From Clostridium sp. 12(A) (GTDB lineage: Bacteria; Bacillota; Clostridia; Lachnospirales; Lachnospiraceae), in assembly GCA_000526575.1 (NCBI GenBank), contig JAGI01000002.1, forward strand, positions 3,477,501-3,532,345: DNA of 54,845 nt. Direction: 5' to 3'. Under the pieces are notes generated by a model. The model saw only the letters and a list, made by a program, of their open reading frames with translations. It searched no databases and was not told the origin of the DNA. Positions 36,648-45,643 of this stretch are shown piece after piece. The position numbers were made by a program, and so were the translations under genes. Within the stretch, counting starts at the first letter, position 1, and the number at the start of each line of letters is the position of its first letter.

Positions 36648-37502
36648 TCAGGATTTTTTATATTTCTTAGAATATTCTTTTAATTCCTTTAACGCTTCCC
36701 CAAACAGCTTAGAGGAAGCAGTAGGATTCCGGCGAAGGATTCCTTTCCGGTAAAAGTTTAAATATCCACTTAGCTTTTCTTTGGTCTCTGTCAAGGACTG
36801 AAGCCGTTCCACCAGAGCGGATTCCTTGATCACACTGGCTGTCTCTGATTTTAAATTGGTGATCTTCACCAGAGTTTCAGTCTTAAATTCCGATACCTTT
36901 TGTGTGGTCTCTGCTTTTAAAAGAGCCATCTGAACCTGAACCTCTTCTAACTCTGCCTTTAGCTTTGTCATAGATTCCAGGATCCGTCCAAGATCCAGTG
37001 CTTCCTTCACAGAATGAACGGTATCAATGGTAAATACAATGGAAATCCCTATGACCAGATAGATGGTTACGCTACTATCTAATTTAAGGACCAGCCATTC
37101 TAAAGGTCTGTGAACCACCTCAGTCAAAAGAAGCGTTAAAAAGCCCCATGCAATGGAGGTACCCAGACAGACGTAACCATTGATATTAAAAGGGTTGTTG
37201 CTGTAATCCCAGTATTTCATCTTAAACAGACGTTCCATCACGTATCCGGTCACATATTCTAAAAGGGAAGCCCCCGCCATACCAAACAAAAAGACAAGGA
37301 TTAAATTACCCTTAACAGGGAGAGACAGCCATAGCATAATAATGGCTCCGCTTCCATACAAAGGAAGCATCGGAAGGCGCAAAAATCCACGGTTTACAAA
37401 ATGAAGACTTCTTACGGAAACATAGGTAGATTCAATGATCCAGCCAATAAAACAATAGATGAAAAAGAACAGCAGCCATTGAGACCAAGAATATACGTAC
37501 AT
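36648..37502 (-). CDS. CmpB-family (DUF1113) putative ABC transporter permease with coiled-coil tail
   Basis: Membrane protein of 284 residues in the PF06541 family, annotated as a putative ABC transporter permease though no ABC ATPase partner has been shown for it. About five hydrophobic segments fill residues 5-165 (WLLFFFIYCFIGWIIEST, LPLYGSGAIIMLWL, YWDYSNNPFNINGYVCLGTSIAWGF). The last 110 residues are polar and heptad-like (LKAELEEVQVQMALLKAE), predicted coiled coil in the cytoplasm. GAAAGGAGTC lies before the ATG. Function is unknown. Confidence 0.85.
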   Translation of the reverse strand: MYVYSWSQWLLFFFIYCFIGWIIESTYVSVRSLHFVNRGFLRLPMLPLYGSGAIIMLWLSLPVKGNLILVFLFGMAGASLLEYVTGYVMERLFKMKYWDYSNNPFNINGYVCLGTSIAWGFLTLLLTEVVHRPLEWLVLKLDSSVTIYLVIGISIVFTIDTVHSVKEALDLGRILESMTKLKAELEEVQVQMALLKAETTQKVSEFKTETLVKITNLKSETASVIKESALVERLQSLTETKEKLSGYLNFYRKGILRRNPTASSKLFGEALKELKEYSKKYKKS

Positions 37503-37605
37503 AAGCGTGACTCCTTTCGATCAATCACTGTATTGGAACTATCATATACGGTTTTGTCCTTTTTTGCAACTGGAAAAAAGTCTTAGAAGAATCAAGGTAT
37601 TTTAC

Positions 37606-37634
37606 TTGCCTTAATTGCTTCTGTCATGTAGAAT
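37606..37634 (+). promoter_or_regulatory. Sigma-A promoter of the ABC-F gene
   Basis: TTGCCT (37606-37611), 17-nt spacer, TAGAAT (37629-37634); 45 nt before the start codon. Confidence 0.65.
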
Positions 37635-37679
37635 TATGATGTTTCGTATTGTATACCCATGAATAAAGGAGTTATATCA

Positions 37680-39236
37680 ATGAGCATATTAAATGTTGAG
37701 CATCTCACCCACGGATTTGGAGACAGAGCTATATTTCAGGACGTCTCCTTTCGGCTGTTAAAGGGAGAGCACATTGGACTAATCGGAGCCAATGGTGAGG
37801 GTAAATCCACATTTATGAATATCATAACCGGAAAATTACAGCCGGATGAAGGAAAAGTGGAATGGTCAAAGAGAGTCCGGGTCGGATATTTAGATCAGCA
37901 TACGGTTCTTGAAAAGGGAATGACCATTCGTGAAGTGTTAAAAGGCGCCTTTGCATTCCTGTTCCAGATGGAAGAGCAGATGAATGATATCTGTGACCGC
38001 ATGGGAGAGGCAGACGAAGAGACCATGAACTCAATGATGGAAGAGCTTGGAACCATTCAGGATCTTCTTATGGCTCATGACTTTTACATCATTGATTCCA
38101 AGGTGGAAGAAGTGGCAAGAGCCCTGGGATTAACGGAAATGGGTCTTGATAAAGATGTGACCGAGTTAAGTGGAGGACAGAGAACCAAGGTCCTTCTTGG
38201 AAAGCTTCTTCTGGAAAAACCGGATATTCTTCTTCTTGACGAGCCGACCAACTATCTGGATACGGTTCATATCGAATGGCTGAAACGCTACTTACTGGAA
38301 TATGAGAATGCATTTATCCTGATTTCTCACGATATTCCTTTCTTAAACAGCGTAATCAATATCATTTACCACATGGAAAATCAGAATCTTGACCGCTATG
38401 TAGGCGATTATGATAAGTTCCAGGAAGTATATGCGGTAAAACGCTCCCAGCTGGAGGCAGCCTATAAGCGCCAGCAGCAGGAGATCGCAGAGCTTGAAGA
38501 TTTCGTAGCCCGGAATAAAGCCAGGGTATCCACCAGAAATATGGCAATGTCCCGGCAGAAAAAGCTGGATAAGATGGATGTCATTGAGCTTGCAAGAGAG
38601 AAACCAAAGCCGGAATTTCATTTTATGGAAGCAAGGACAGCGGGAAAAGTTATCTTTGAAACAAGTGATATGGTGATTGGATATGATGAGCCATTGTCAA
38701 GATCTTTAAATCTCTCTATGGAGCGTGGAGAAAAGGTGGTTTTAGTCGGTGCCAACGGAATTGGAAAGACCACTCTTTTAAAGAGTATTCTTGGTCTTGT
38801 TCCGGCTTTAAGCGGAAGCGTTGAGCTTGGTGATTATTTATCCATCGGTTATTTTGAGCAGGAGATGACACCAGGAAATAACACCACCTGCATCGAAGAA
38901 ATCTGGAAGGAGTTCCCCTCCTATACTCAGTATCAGGTCCGTTCCGCTCTTGCAAAATGCGGACTGACCACAAAGCACATCGAGAGCCAGGTCCGTGTAT
39001 TAAGCGGTGGAGAGCAGGCTAAGGTGCGTCTATGTAAGCTGTTAAACCGGGAATCTAACGTTCTACTTTTGGACGAGCCGACCAACCATCTTGATGTAGA
39101 TGCAAAGGATGAATTAAAGCGGGCATTAAAAGAATATAAGGGAAGCATACTTTTAATCTGTCATGAGCCAGAGTTTTACGAGGGTCTTGCAACAAGAGTC
39201 ATCGACTGTCGGGAATGGGCTTTAAGGCTGTCTTAA
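37680..39236 (+). CDS. ABC-F family ATPase (YbiT/YkpA-like)
   Basis: Soluble twin-ATPase of the ABC-F group that acts on the ribosome; no membrane segments. Two nucleotide-binding domains are present: Walker A GANGEGKST and GANGIGKTT, signatures LSGGQRTKVLLG and LSGGEQAKVRLC, and Walker B LLLDEPTNYLD and LLLDEPTNHLD. The linker between domains (about 245-320) is charged and helical, as in P-site tRNA interaction motifs. The ATG at 37680 is used because AAAGGAG lies just ahead; a start at 37659 has no ribosome site. Whether it is a translation factor or an antibiotic-protection protein cannot be told; the sequence fits the housekeeping YbiT type. Confidence 0.93.
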   Translation: MSILNVEHLTHGFGDRAIFQDVSFRLLKGEHIGLIGANGEGKSTFMNIITGKLQPDEGKVEWSKRVRVGYLDQHTVLEKGMTIREVLKGAFAFLFQMEEQMNDICDRMGEADEETMNSMMEELGTIQDLLMAHDFYIIDSKVEEVARALGLTEMGLDKDVTELSGGQRTKVLLGKLLLEKPDILLLDEPTNYLDTVHIEWLKRYLLEYENAFILISHDIPFLNSVINIIYHMENQNLDRYVGDYDKFQEVYAVKRSQLEAAYKRQQQEIAELEDFVARNKARVSTRNMAMSRQKKLDKMDVIELAREKPKPEFHFMEARTAGKVIFETSDMVIGYDEPLSRSLNLSMERGEKVVLVGANGIGKTTLLKSILGLVPALSGSVELGDYLSIGYFEQEMTPGNNTTCIEEIWKEFPSYTQYQVRSALAKCGLTTKHIESQVRVLSGGEQAKVRLCKLLNRESNVLLLDEPTNHLDVDAKDELKRALKEYKGSILLICHEPEFYEGLATRVIDCREWALRLS

Positions 39237-39296
39237 GGGAGAAGCATCCTATTATAATGGGGTTTGGAAAAAGATAAGAAAAAAATTTCAATAAAA

Positions 39297-39336
39297 AACA
39301 GGACCTGGTTCACAAGGAAAGCCAGGTCCTGTTATC
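39297..39336 (+). terminator. Terminator of the ABC-F gene
   Basis: AACAGGACCTGG (39297-39308) pairs with CCAGGTCCTGTT (39322-39333), with A-rich sequence before and a short T/A tail. Confidence 0.8.
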
Positions 39337-39382
39337 ACGTTCTATCAGAAATGATTCAAAAATGTAATCAAATTGTTATTTA

Positions 39383-39484
39383 GGGGGGCCGGACGGTTTG
39401 CACCGTCCGGTATGAGTATGAAAAAGCTTTGTGATTTCAAGTAAGTTACTTGAAACAAAAGGCCCGTTATCCTTTTGGATAACG
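39383..39484 (+). other. Three consecutive perfect hairpins of unknown function upstream of mreB
   Basis: Within a 350-nt non-coding gap three hairpins follow each other: CCGGACGG/CCGTCCGG (39389-39410), TTTCAAGTAA/TTACTTGAAA (39435-39455) and CGTTATCC/GGATAACG (39465-39484). GGGCC at 39386-39390 could also pair with GGCCC at 39461-39465, linking the ends. None has a T-run, so they are not ordinary terminators. I could not match the set to a known riboswitch. The rest of the gap holds a TATAAT at 39590 close to mreB and an A/T-rich stretch. Confidence 0.5.
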
Positions 39485-39688
39485 TATCATAAGTATACAA
39501 TGAAAATGTGTCGAAAATGTGTACGATACATTAAAAATTAATAAAGATAATAAAAATAAAAAAACCCCTTTAAAAACCTGGGGTTATTGTATATAATAGG
39601 GTAGAAAGTGCGACCTAATTTGCGAATTACACATAAATTTGAAGATAAAGGAAACTTTGGGAACAGGATACAGGAATCAGGAGGAAGA

Positions 39689-40696
39689 ATGTTTATGATG
39701 TCCAATGATATTGGAATTGACTTAGGAACCGCCAGTATACTGGTGTATATTAAAGGCAAGGGCGTTGTTTTAAAAGAGCCCTCAGTGGTTGCCATAGACC
39801 GTGACACCAATAAAATAAAGGCCATTGGAGAAGAAGCCAGACTGATGATCGGTAGAACTCCTGGTAATATCGTTGCTGTCAGACCCCTCCGTCAGGGAGT
39901 CATTTCTGATTATACGGTAACTGAAAAGATGCTGAAGTATTTTATCAATAAAGCTGTAGGTAAAAAGACTTTAAGAAAGCCAAGAATCAGCGTCTGTATC
40001 CCAAGCGGTGCTACAGAAGTCGAAAAAAAGGCTGTAGAAGATGCAACCTATCAGGCAGGCGCAAGAGAAGTATCGATTATTGAAGAACCGGTAGCAGCGG
40101 CTATTGGTGCAGGAATCGACATTTCCAAAGCATGCGGAAACATGATTGTCGATATTGGCGGCGGTACTTCCGACATTGCAGTTATCTCTCTTGGCGGAAC
40201 GGTGGTAAGCACCTCCATTAAGGTTGCTGGTGATGATTTCGATGAAGCTTTGGTACGCTATATGCGTAAGAAACATAACCTTTTAATCGGTGAGAGAACT
40301 GCCGAGGAAATTAAGATCAACATCGGTGCTGCATACCGCAGACCAGAAGTATTGACCATGGAAGTAAGAGGACGTAACCTGGTTACCGGCCTTCCAAAGA
40401 CCATTGTAGTTACCTCTGATGAGACTCTTGATGCATTAAAAGAGCCGGCAATGCAGATCGTTGATGCGGTTCATAATGTACTGGAACGCACACCACCGGA
40501 GCTTGCAGCAGATATTTTTGACCGCGGAATCGTCCTTACAGGCGGCGGCTCTCTCTTAAGCGGCCTTGATGCTCTCATTGAAGAGAAGACAGGCATCACT
40601 ACCATGATCGCAGAAGACCCGCTCACAGCAGTAGCCATTGGAACTGGTAAATTTATCGAATTTACCCACGGCGGAGATAATAAAAGAGAATTTTAA
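39689..40696 (+). CDS. mreB: MreB/Mbl-family rod shape-determining protein
   Basis: Actin-like filament protein guiding cell wall synthesis. The start at 39689 follows CAGGAGGA; the frame is open back to 39608 but without a ribosome site. The 335-residue product has the actin-fold motifs: phosphate 1 DIGIDLGTASILVYIKGKG (about 6-24), VRPLRQGVISDY, phosphate 2 IVDIGGGTSDIAV (about 153) and IVLTGGGSLLSGLD (about 285). Length suits MreB or Mbl equally. No mreC/mreD follows, which favours an Mbl or MreBH-like paralogue; this is only context. Confidence 0.93.
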   Translation: MFMMSNDIGIDLGTASILVYIKGKGVVLKEPSVVAIDRDTNKIKAIGEEARLMIGRTPGNIVAVRPLRQGVISDYTVTEKMLKYFINKAVGKKTLRKPRISVCIPSGATEVEKKAVEDATYQAGAREVSIIEEPVAAAIGAGIDISKACGNMIVDIGGGTSDIAVISLGGTVVSTSIKVAGDDFDEALVRYMRKKHNLLIGERTAEEIKINIGAAYRRPEVLTMEVRGRNLVTGLPKTIVVTSDETLDALKEPAMQIVDAVHNVLERTPPELAADIFDRGIVLTGGGSLLSGLDALIEEKTGITTMIAEDPLTAVAIGTGKFIEFTHGGDNKREF

Positions 40697-40729
40697 ACTG
40701 AGTACACAACATATAAATTTGACTGCTTT

Positions 40730-40778
40730 AAAACAGCCCTGGCGGTATCTTATGATTCCGTCAGGGATTGTTTTGGGG
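40730..40778 (+). terminator. Terminator after mreB
   Basis: A long imperfect stem (about 40730-40745 with 40758-40774, one bulge) followed by TTTT. It separates mreB from recD2. Confidence 0.65.
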
Positions 40779-40806
40779 CAGTCTGTCTGTGTTTACGGGA
40801 GGGATT

Positions 40807-43032
40807 ATGGCGACTGTCTGCGGATTTGTAGAGAGAATTAAATACAGGAACGAAGATAACGGCTATACGGTCTTAAGTCTCGTAAATGAAGGCGAAGAAT
40901 ATACCCTTGTAGGTAATTTTCATTACATAAGCGAGGGGGAGATGGTGGAAGCGGTTGGTGCCATGACCGAGCATCCGGTCTACGGCGAACAGATGACGGT
41001 GGAAACCTATGAGATCAAGACACCGGAGGATACCGCTGCCATGGAACGGTATCTGGGGTCCGGGGCCATTAAGGGAGTAGGAGCGGCTTTAGCTGCAAGA
41101 ATTGTCAAGCGCTTTAAAGCGGATACCTTCCGCATTATGGAGGAGGAGCCGGAGCGGCTTTCTGAGGTCAAGGGAGTCAGCGAAAAGATGGCAATGGCCA
41201 TTTCCCAGCAGGTGGAGCAGAAAAAGGAGATGCGTCAGGCTATGATGTTTCTCCAGGAGTATGGAATATCCATGAATCTGGCTGCAAAAATCTATCAGGA
41301 ATACGGCCCCAGACTCTATGGAATTATTAAGGAAAATCCTTACCAGATGGCAGATGATATTCCGGGCGTGGGATTTAAGATGGCAGATGAGATTGCCAGA
41401 AAGGTAGGCATTTTCACGGATTCCGATTTCCGGATCAAGTGCGGAGTGCTCTACAGTCTTTTACAGGCCACGTCAAATGGTCACACCTATCTTCCGGAAG
41501 AGGAGCTTCTCTGCCAGGCCTCAGAGCTTCTTAAGGTGGATCGCCAGCTGATTGAAAAGCATCTTATGGACATGCAGCTTGATAAACGCCTGGTCATCAG
41601 AGAGACTGACGGCAGGCGGGTGGTCTATGCTTCCCAGTATTACTATATGGAACTAAACTCCGCCAAGATGCTTCACGACCTTAATATACGGGGACAGATG
41701 CCGGAGGGTGAGATACGGACCAAGCTGTTAAAAATACAGAAGGAAGAGCAGATCGAGCTTGACGAAAAGCAGGTAAAGGCTGTGGTGGAGGCCGTAAACA
41801 GCGGTCTTTTAATCATCACCGGAGGACCTGGAACCGGTAAGACCACAACCATTAATACCATAATCCGCTTCTTTGAAAGCGAGGAGATGGAAATCCTTCT
41901 GGCAGCGCCTACAGGACGTGCGGCCAAACGAATGACAGAGGCGACCGGCTATGAAGCCAGAACCATTCACAGGCTTTTAGAGCTGTCCGGTGCACCGGGA
42001 GATGATCGTTCTGCCTCCATGCATTTTGAACGGAACGAGGAAAATCCCCTGGATGCAGATGCAGTTATCATAGACGAAACCTCCATGGTGGATATCCATT
42101 TGATGCAGTCCCTCCTAAAGGCAATAAACCCTGGAACCAGACTGATCCTGGTGGGTGACGTAAACCAGCTTCCAAGCGTGGGACCTGGTAATGTGCTTCG
42201 GGATATGATAGACTCTGAGTGCTTTAATGTGGTCATGCTGACAAAGATTTTCCGTCAGGCCACCCAGAGCGATATCGTGGTCAATGCCCATAAAATTAAT
42301 GGGGGAGAGGTCATTCCCTTGGGAAAGAAAAGCAATGACTTTCTTTTCATCAAACGGGAAGACCCCAATACCATTATTAATGCAATGATTACTCTGGTGC
42401 AGCAAAAACTGCCGGATTATGTTCATGCAGACACCTTTGATATCCAGATTATGACCCCTATGAGAAAAGGGGCCATGGGAGTAGAACGGCTTAATACCAT
42501 TTTACAGGAGTTTTTAAATCCTCCTTCCGAGGACAAACCACAGAAGGAGACTCCAGGAACCATCTACCGGGTGGGCGATAAGGTCATGCAGATTAAAAAT
42601 AATTACAACATTGAATGGGAAGTACGGAACAAGTACGGAATTCCTGTGGACAAAGGAACCGGAATCTATAACGGAGATATGGGAATTATCCGGGAGATCA
42701 ACAGCTTTGCAGAGCTGATTACCGTAGAATTCGACGAGGGAAGGCTGGTAGAATACAGCTACAAGCAGCTGGAAGAGCTGGAGCTTGCTTACGCCATCAC
42801 CATTCACAAATCCCAGGGAAGTGAGTACCCAGCCGTGGTGATTCCTGTATTTTCAGGCCCCCGGATGCTGATGACCCGAAATTTAATCTATACCGCAGTC
42901 ACCCGGGCAAAGTCCTGTGTGTGTCTTGTGGGAATCCCTGAGATCTTTCAGGAAATGGTAAATAACGAAACAGAACAGCGCAGATATTCCGGCCTTAAGG
43001 ACCGGATCTGTGAAATCAATCACCTTTCATGA
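40807..43032 (+). CDS. recD2: RecD2-type ATP-dependent DNA helicase
   Basis: SF1B 5'-3' helicase involved in replication fork repair, unrelated to a RecBCD complex. The ATG at 40807 follows GGGAGG. The 741-residue protein has the N-terminal OB-like region, tandem helix-hairpin-helix modules (GSGAIKGVGAALAARIVKRF, VKGVSEKMAMAI, IPGVGFKMADEIARKVG, about 80-205), Walker A GGPGTGKTTT (about 340), DETSMVD (Walker B), GDVNQLPSVG and the C-terminal AYAITIHKSQGSEYPAV and YTAVTRAK motifs. Its stop overlaps the frame open into comF, so the two are probably co-transcribed. Confidence 0.96.
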   Translation: MATVCGFVERIKYRNEDNGYTVLSLVNEGEEYTLVGNFHYISEGEMVEAVGAMTEHPVYGEQMTVETYEIKTPEDTAAMERYLGSGAIKGVGAALAARIVKRFKADTFRIMEEEPERLSEVKGVSEKMAMAISQQVEQKKEMRQAMMFLQEYGISMNLAAKIYQEYGPRLYGIIKENPYQMADDIPGVGFKMADEIARKVGIFTDSDFRIKCGVLYSLLQATSNGHTYLPEEELLCQASELLKVDRQLIEKHLMDMQLDKRLVIRETDGRRVVYASQYYYMELNSAKMLHDLNIRGQMPEGEIRTKLLKIQKEEQIELDEKQVKAVVEAVNSGLLIITGGPGTGKTTTINTIIRFFESEEMEILLAAPTGRAAKRMTEATGYEARTIHRLLELSGAPGDDRSASMHFERNEENPLDADAVIIDETSMVDIHLMQSLLKAINPGTRLILVGDVNQLPSVGPGNVLRDMIDSECFNVVMLTKIFRQATQSDIVVNAHKINGGEVIPLGKKSNDFLFIKREDPNTIINAMITLVQQKLPDYVHADTFDIQIMTPMRKGAMGVERLNTILQEFLNPPSEDKPQKETPGTIYRVGDKVMQIKNNYNIEWEVRNKYGIPVDKGTGIYNGDMGIIREINSFAELITVEFDEGRLVEYSYKQLEELELAYAITIHKSQGSEYPAVVIPVFSGPRMLMTRNLIYTAVTRAKSCVCLVGIPEIFQEMVNNETEQRRYSGLKDRICEINHLS

Positions 43033-43103
43033 TACTCTTAAGGCAGGAAGGGATCCCTTCCTGCCTGTCTCGCCATTCTTATTTGCAAGGAGAACATTCT
43101 GCT

Positions 43104-43814
43104 ATGAATCCTTCTTTTTTTGTCGATCTTCTTTTTCCCAGGCGATGCCCTGTCTGTGATGATATTGTTATGCCAAAAGGCCGGCTCATTTGCCCGGCAT
43201 GTTTTAAAAAGCTATCCTTTGTCAAAGGTCCTGTATGTAAAAAATGCGGCAAGGAAGTCATGAGTGAAAACATAGAATACTGCTTTGACTGCGTCAGGCA
43301 CAAACGATCCTTTGATTATGGGCTGGCCCTTCTTAATTATGATGAAACGGCCAAAAATTCCATGATAAAGATAAAATACAAAAACAGACGGGAGTACCTG
43401 GATTTTTATGGGGAAGCCATTGCAGCCCGTTACGAAAAGCAGATACGCCGGATGAATGCCGGTGTATTAGTTCCGATTCCTGTTCACCCTAAAAGAGAAA
43501 GAGAACGGGGATTTAATCAGGCCGAAGTGCTGGCAAATAAGGTGGGGAATGCCTTAGACCTTCCGGTGGCTTCCGGGATGCTTCTTAGAAATAAAAACAC
43601 CATGCCTCAAAAGGGCCTGGATCCTAACGAGCGGCTTAAGAATCTGGAGGCGGCCTTTGTGCCTGGAGAAAGAAAACCAGGAATAGAAGGAGCCATATTA
43701 ATGGATGACATTTATACCACAGGAAGTACCATGGAGGCCTGCACCAGAGCGTTGAAAAAAGCAGGAATAAAGAGGATATATTTCCTCACAATTTGTATTG
43801 GACGAGGGTATTAG
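43104..43814 (+). CDS. comFC: ComF-family phosphoribosyltransferase-like protein
   Basis: Double-zinc-ribbon protein with a phosphoribosyltransferase domain; in B. subtilis ComFC takes part in DNA uptake. The N-terminal cysteines CPVCDD, CPACF, CKKCGK and CFDC (about residues 14-62) form zinc ribbons. The C-terminal ILMDDIYTTGSTMEACTRAL is the PRPP-binding loop, and HPKRERERGFNQAEVLA is the ComF signature. The start at 43104 is chosen from AAGGAG at 43087-43092 and gives 236 residues; a start at 43029 would add 25 residues with no family match. The ComFA helicase gene is not adjacent. Confidence 0.92.
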   Translation: MNPSFFVDLLFPRRCPVCDDIVMPKGRLICPACFKKLSFVKGPVCKKCGKEVMSENIEYCFDCVRHKRSFDYGLALLNYDETAKNSMIKIKYKNRREYLDFYGEAIAARYEKQIRRMNAGVLVPIPVHPKRERERGFNQAEVLANKVGNALDLPVASGMLLRNKNTMPQKGLDPNERLKNLEAAFVPGERKPGIEGAILMDDIYTTGSTMEACTRALKKAGIKRIYFLTICIGRGY

Positions 43815-43856
43815 AATGATGTATGATAAGATAAATTATAATTTGGAGGAATGCGT

Positions 43857-44348
43857 ATGATAATTAGAACTGCCGAAGAAAAGGATATGCCAGAGTTACT
43901 GGCCATCTATAATTACGAAGTAGAGCATGGATTTGCCACCTTTGATTTGACCCCAAAGACCTTGGAAGAGAGAATGGTATGGTTTCGCGAACATAATATA
44001 GGAAACCATCCCCTCATTTTAGCAGAAGAAGACGGAAAAGCGGTAGGCTATGCAAGCCTTTCCTCTTACCGGCCCAAGGAAGCTTATAAAACGACTGTGG
44101 AGCTGTCCATTTATATAAGCAGAGACTACAGACGGAAAGGAATCGCAGGAAAGCTGGCTTCTTCTATAATAGAGATTGCAAGGGAAAGAGATGATGTGCA
44201 CACCGTTATTTCTGTTATTACGGGTGGAAATGAGGCCAGCATTCTTCTTCATGAGCATCTGGGCTTTGAATACTGCGGTACCATGAAAGAAATGGGAATG
44301 AAATTCGGCAAAATGCTTGATATTATAAATTACCAGCTCATGGTATAG
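43857..44348 (+). CDS. GNAT N-acetyltransferase (phosphinothricin acetyltransferase-like)
   Basis: Acetyl-CoA-dependent acyltransferase of 163 residues. Motifs: IIRTAEEKDMPELLAIYNYEV at the N-terminus, RRKGIAGKLASSII (acetyl-CoA pyrophosphate loop, about 92-105) and ASILLHEHLGFEYCGTMKEMGMKFG near the C-terminus, which is characteristic of the PAT/YwnH branch acting on phosphinothricin, methionine sulfoximine or similar amines. The ATG at 43857 is better spaced from GGAGG than that at 43851. It lies 17 nt before a MerR-type regulator. Confidence 0.9.
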   Translation: MIIRTAEEKDMPELLAIYNYEVEHGFATFDLTPKTLEERMVWFREHNIGNHPLILAEEDGKAVGYASLSSYRPKEAYKTTVELSIYISRDYRRKGIAGKLASSIIEIARERDDVHTVISVITGGNEASILLHEHLGFEYCGTMKEMGMKFGKMLDIINYQLMV

Positions 44349-44365
44349 AAAGGAAGGATTTTAGA

Positions 44366-45556
44366 ATGAGTCAAATAGATGGATTTTATACCTCCGGCCA
44401 GTTCGCCAAAAAAGCAAATGTAACCATACGTACCATCCGCTATTATGACAAGCAGGGGCTTTTAAAGCCGGCAGGGGTCAGTGAGGGCGGATACCGCCTT
44501 TATACGGACTCTGATTTTGCCAAGCTGCAGAAAATTCTATCCTTAAAATACCTTGGCTTTTCCCTGGACGAGATTCGCTCCATTACCATCAATGATGATG
44601 ACAACGATTATGTGGACGAGTCCTTACGACTTCAGCTTAATCTGGTGCGCAAGCGGATCGAGCATTTAAAGCTTGTGGAGCAGACACTTTCGGAGACCTC
44701 CAGGCTGGTGACGGATAACCAGGCTGTGGACTGGAACAAGATCCTTCACCTGATACATATTACTAATATGGAAAAAACACTGGTGGAACAATATAAAGAT
44801 GCCGCTAATATTAATATACGGATTGGACTTCACAAAAAATATGCCAAAAGCCCAATCAGCTGGTTCCAGTGGCTGTTCGGGCTGATGGAACCCCTTGCTG
44901 GAAAAAACATTCTTGAGCTGGGCTGTGGAAATGGAGAACTGTGGCTCACTAATCGGGACCGGATTCCAGAAGGTGCAGCCATCTGTCTTTCTGATGTGTC
45001 AAAAGGAATGATTCGGGACGTGGAAGAAAACTTTAAACACGTATCCGGTAATTTCTCCTTTGAAGTATTTGACTGCAGACAGATTCCAAAGCCATCAGAA
45101 ACCTTTGATTTGGTGGCAGCAAACCATGTGCTGTTCTATCTTTCCAATTTAGATGGTGCATTCCGTCAGGTGCAGCGGGTACTAAAGCCGGGCGGAACCT
45201 TCTGCTGCAGTACCTACGGAGCCGGTCACATGAAAGAAATCAGCCAGCTGGTTAAGGAATTCGATTCCAGAATCACACTTTCCGAAGTAAACCTCTATGA
45301 TGTGTTCGGGCTTGAAAATGGAGAAGAACAGCTGGCACCCTATTTTCATTCGGTAGAGAAAAGGGAATTCAATGATCATCTTGAGGTCAGGGATGCCGGA
45401 GCCTTGATGGAATACATTCTCTCCTGTCATGGAAACCAGCAGGAGTATCTAAGCGACCGATTTGGTGAGTTCCGGGAGTTTCTGGAGCGAAAGATGGAAA
45501 AAAAGGGGTATATTCACATCACAAAACAGGCCGGTGCCTTTCTTTGCGTCAAATAA
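44366..45556 (+). CDS. MerR-family regulator fused to a SAM-dependent methyltransferase
   Basis: Two-domain protein of 396 residues. Residues about 8-125 are a MerR winged helix-turn-helix plus dimer helix (YTSGQFAKKANVTIRTIRYYDKQ, SEGGYRLYTDSDFAKLQ, LGFSLDEIRSI). Residues about 175-390 are a class I methyltransferase: NILELGCGNGELW (SAM-binding glycine motif), CLSDVSKGMI, FDLVAANHVLFYL and RVLKPGGTFCCSTYG. Fusions of MerR with a methyltransferase, instead of a ligand-binding tail, occur in Firmicutes but are uncharacterised as far as I know. The promoter 25 nt downstream, ahead of rmlA, has MerR-type geometry. The methyl acceptor is unknown. Confidence 0.9.
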   Translation: MSQIDGFYTSGQFAKKANVTIRTIRYYDKQGLLKPAGVSEGGYRLYTDSDFAKLQKILSLKYLGFSLDEIRSITINDDDNDYVDESLRLQLNLVRKRIEHLKLVEQTLSETSRLVTDNQAVDWNKILHLIHITNMEKTLVEQYKDAANINIRIGLHKKYAKSPISWFQWLFGLMEPLAGKNILELGCGNGELWLTNRDRIPEGAAICLSDVSKGMIRDVEENFKHVSGNFSFEVFDCRQIPKPSETFDLVAANHVLFYLSNLDGAFRQVQRVLKPGGTFCCSTYGAGHMKEISQLVKEFDSRITLSEVNLYDVFGLENGEEQLAPYFHSVEKREFNDHLEVRDAGALMEYILSCHGNQQEYLSDRFGEFREFLERKMEKKGYIHITKQAGAFLCVK

Positions 45557-45579
45557 AACAGTAAAATGGCAGAAAGTCC

Positions 45580-45610
45580 TTGACAGTGACCTTACGTCAC
45601 CCTGTATGAT
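45580..45610 (+). promoter_or_regulatory. rml operon promoter with 19-bp spacer and internal dyad
   Basis: TTGACA (45580-45585), 19 nt, TATGAT (45605-45610). Within the spacer is the dyad GTGAC-CTTAC-GTCAC (45586-45600). A long spacer with a dyad between -35 and -10 is the hallmark of promoters activated by MerR proteins, and a MerR gene lies directly upstream. Confidence 0.7.
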
Positions 45611-45643
45611 AGAGATATGAAATAATATGGAGGATTTGTAAAA

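Noticed and set aside
39557-39585. AACCCC/GGGGTT hairpin with A-run before mreB
   Set aside because: It would be a terminator only on the minus strand, where no gene ends. On the plus strand no T-run follows, so it was not listed as a terminator.
39608-39688. Longer start for mreB at 39608
   Set aside because: The extra 27 residues do not match the actin-like N-terminus and have no ribosome site, whereas CAGGAGGA precedes 39689.
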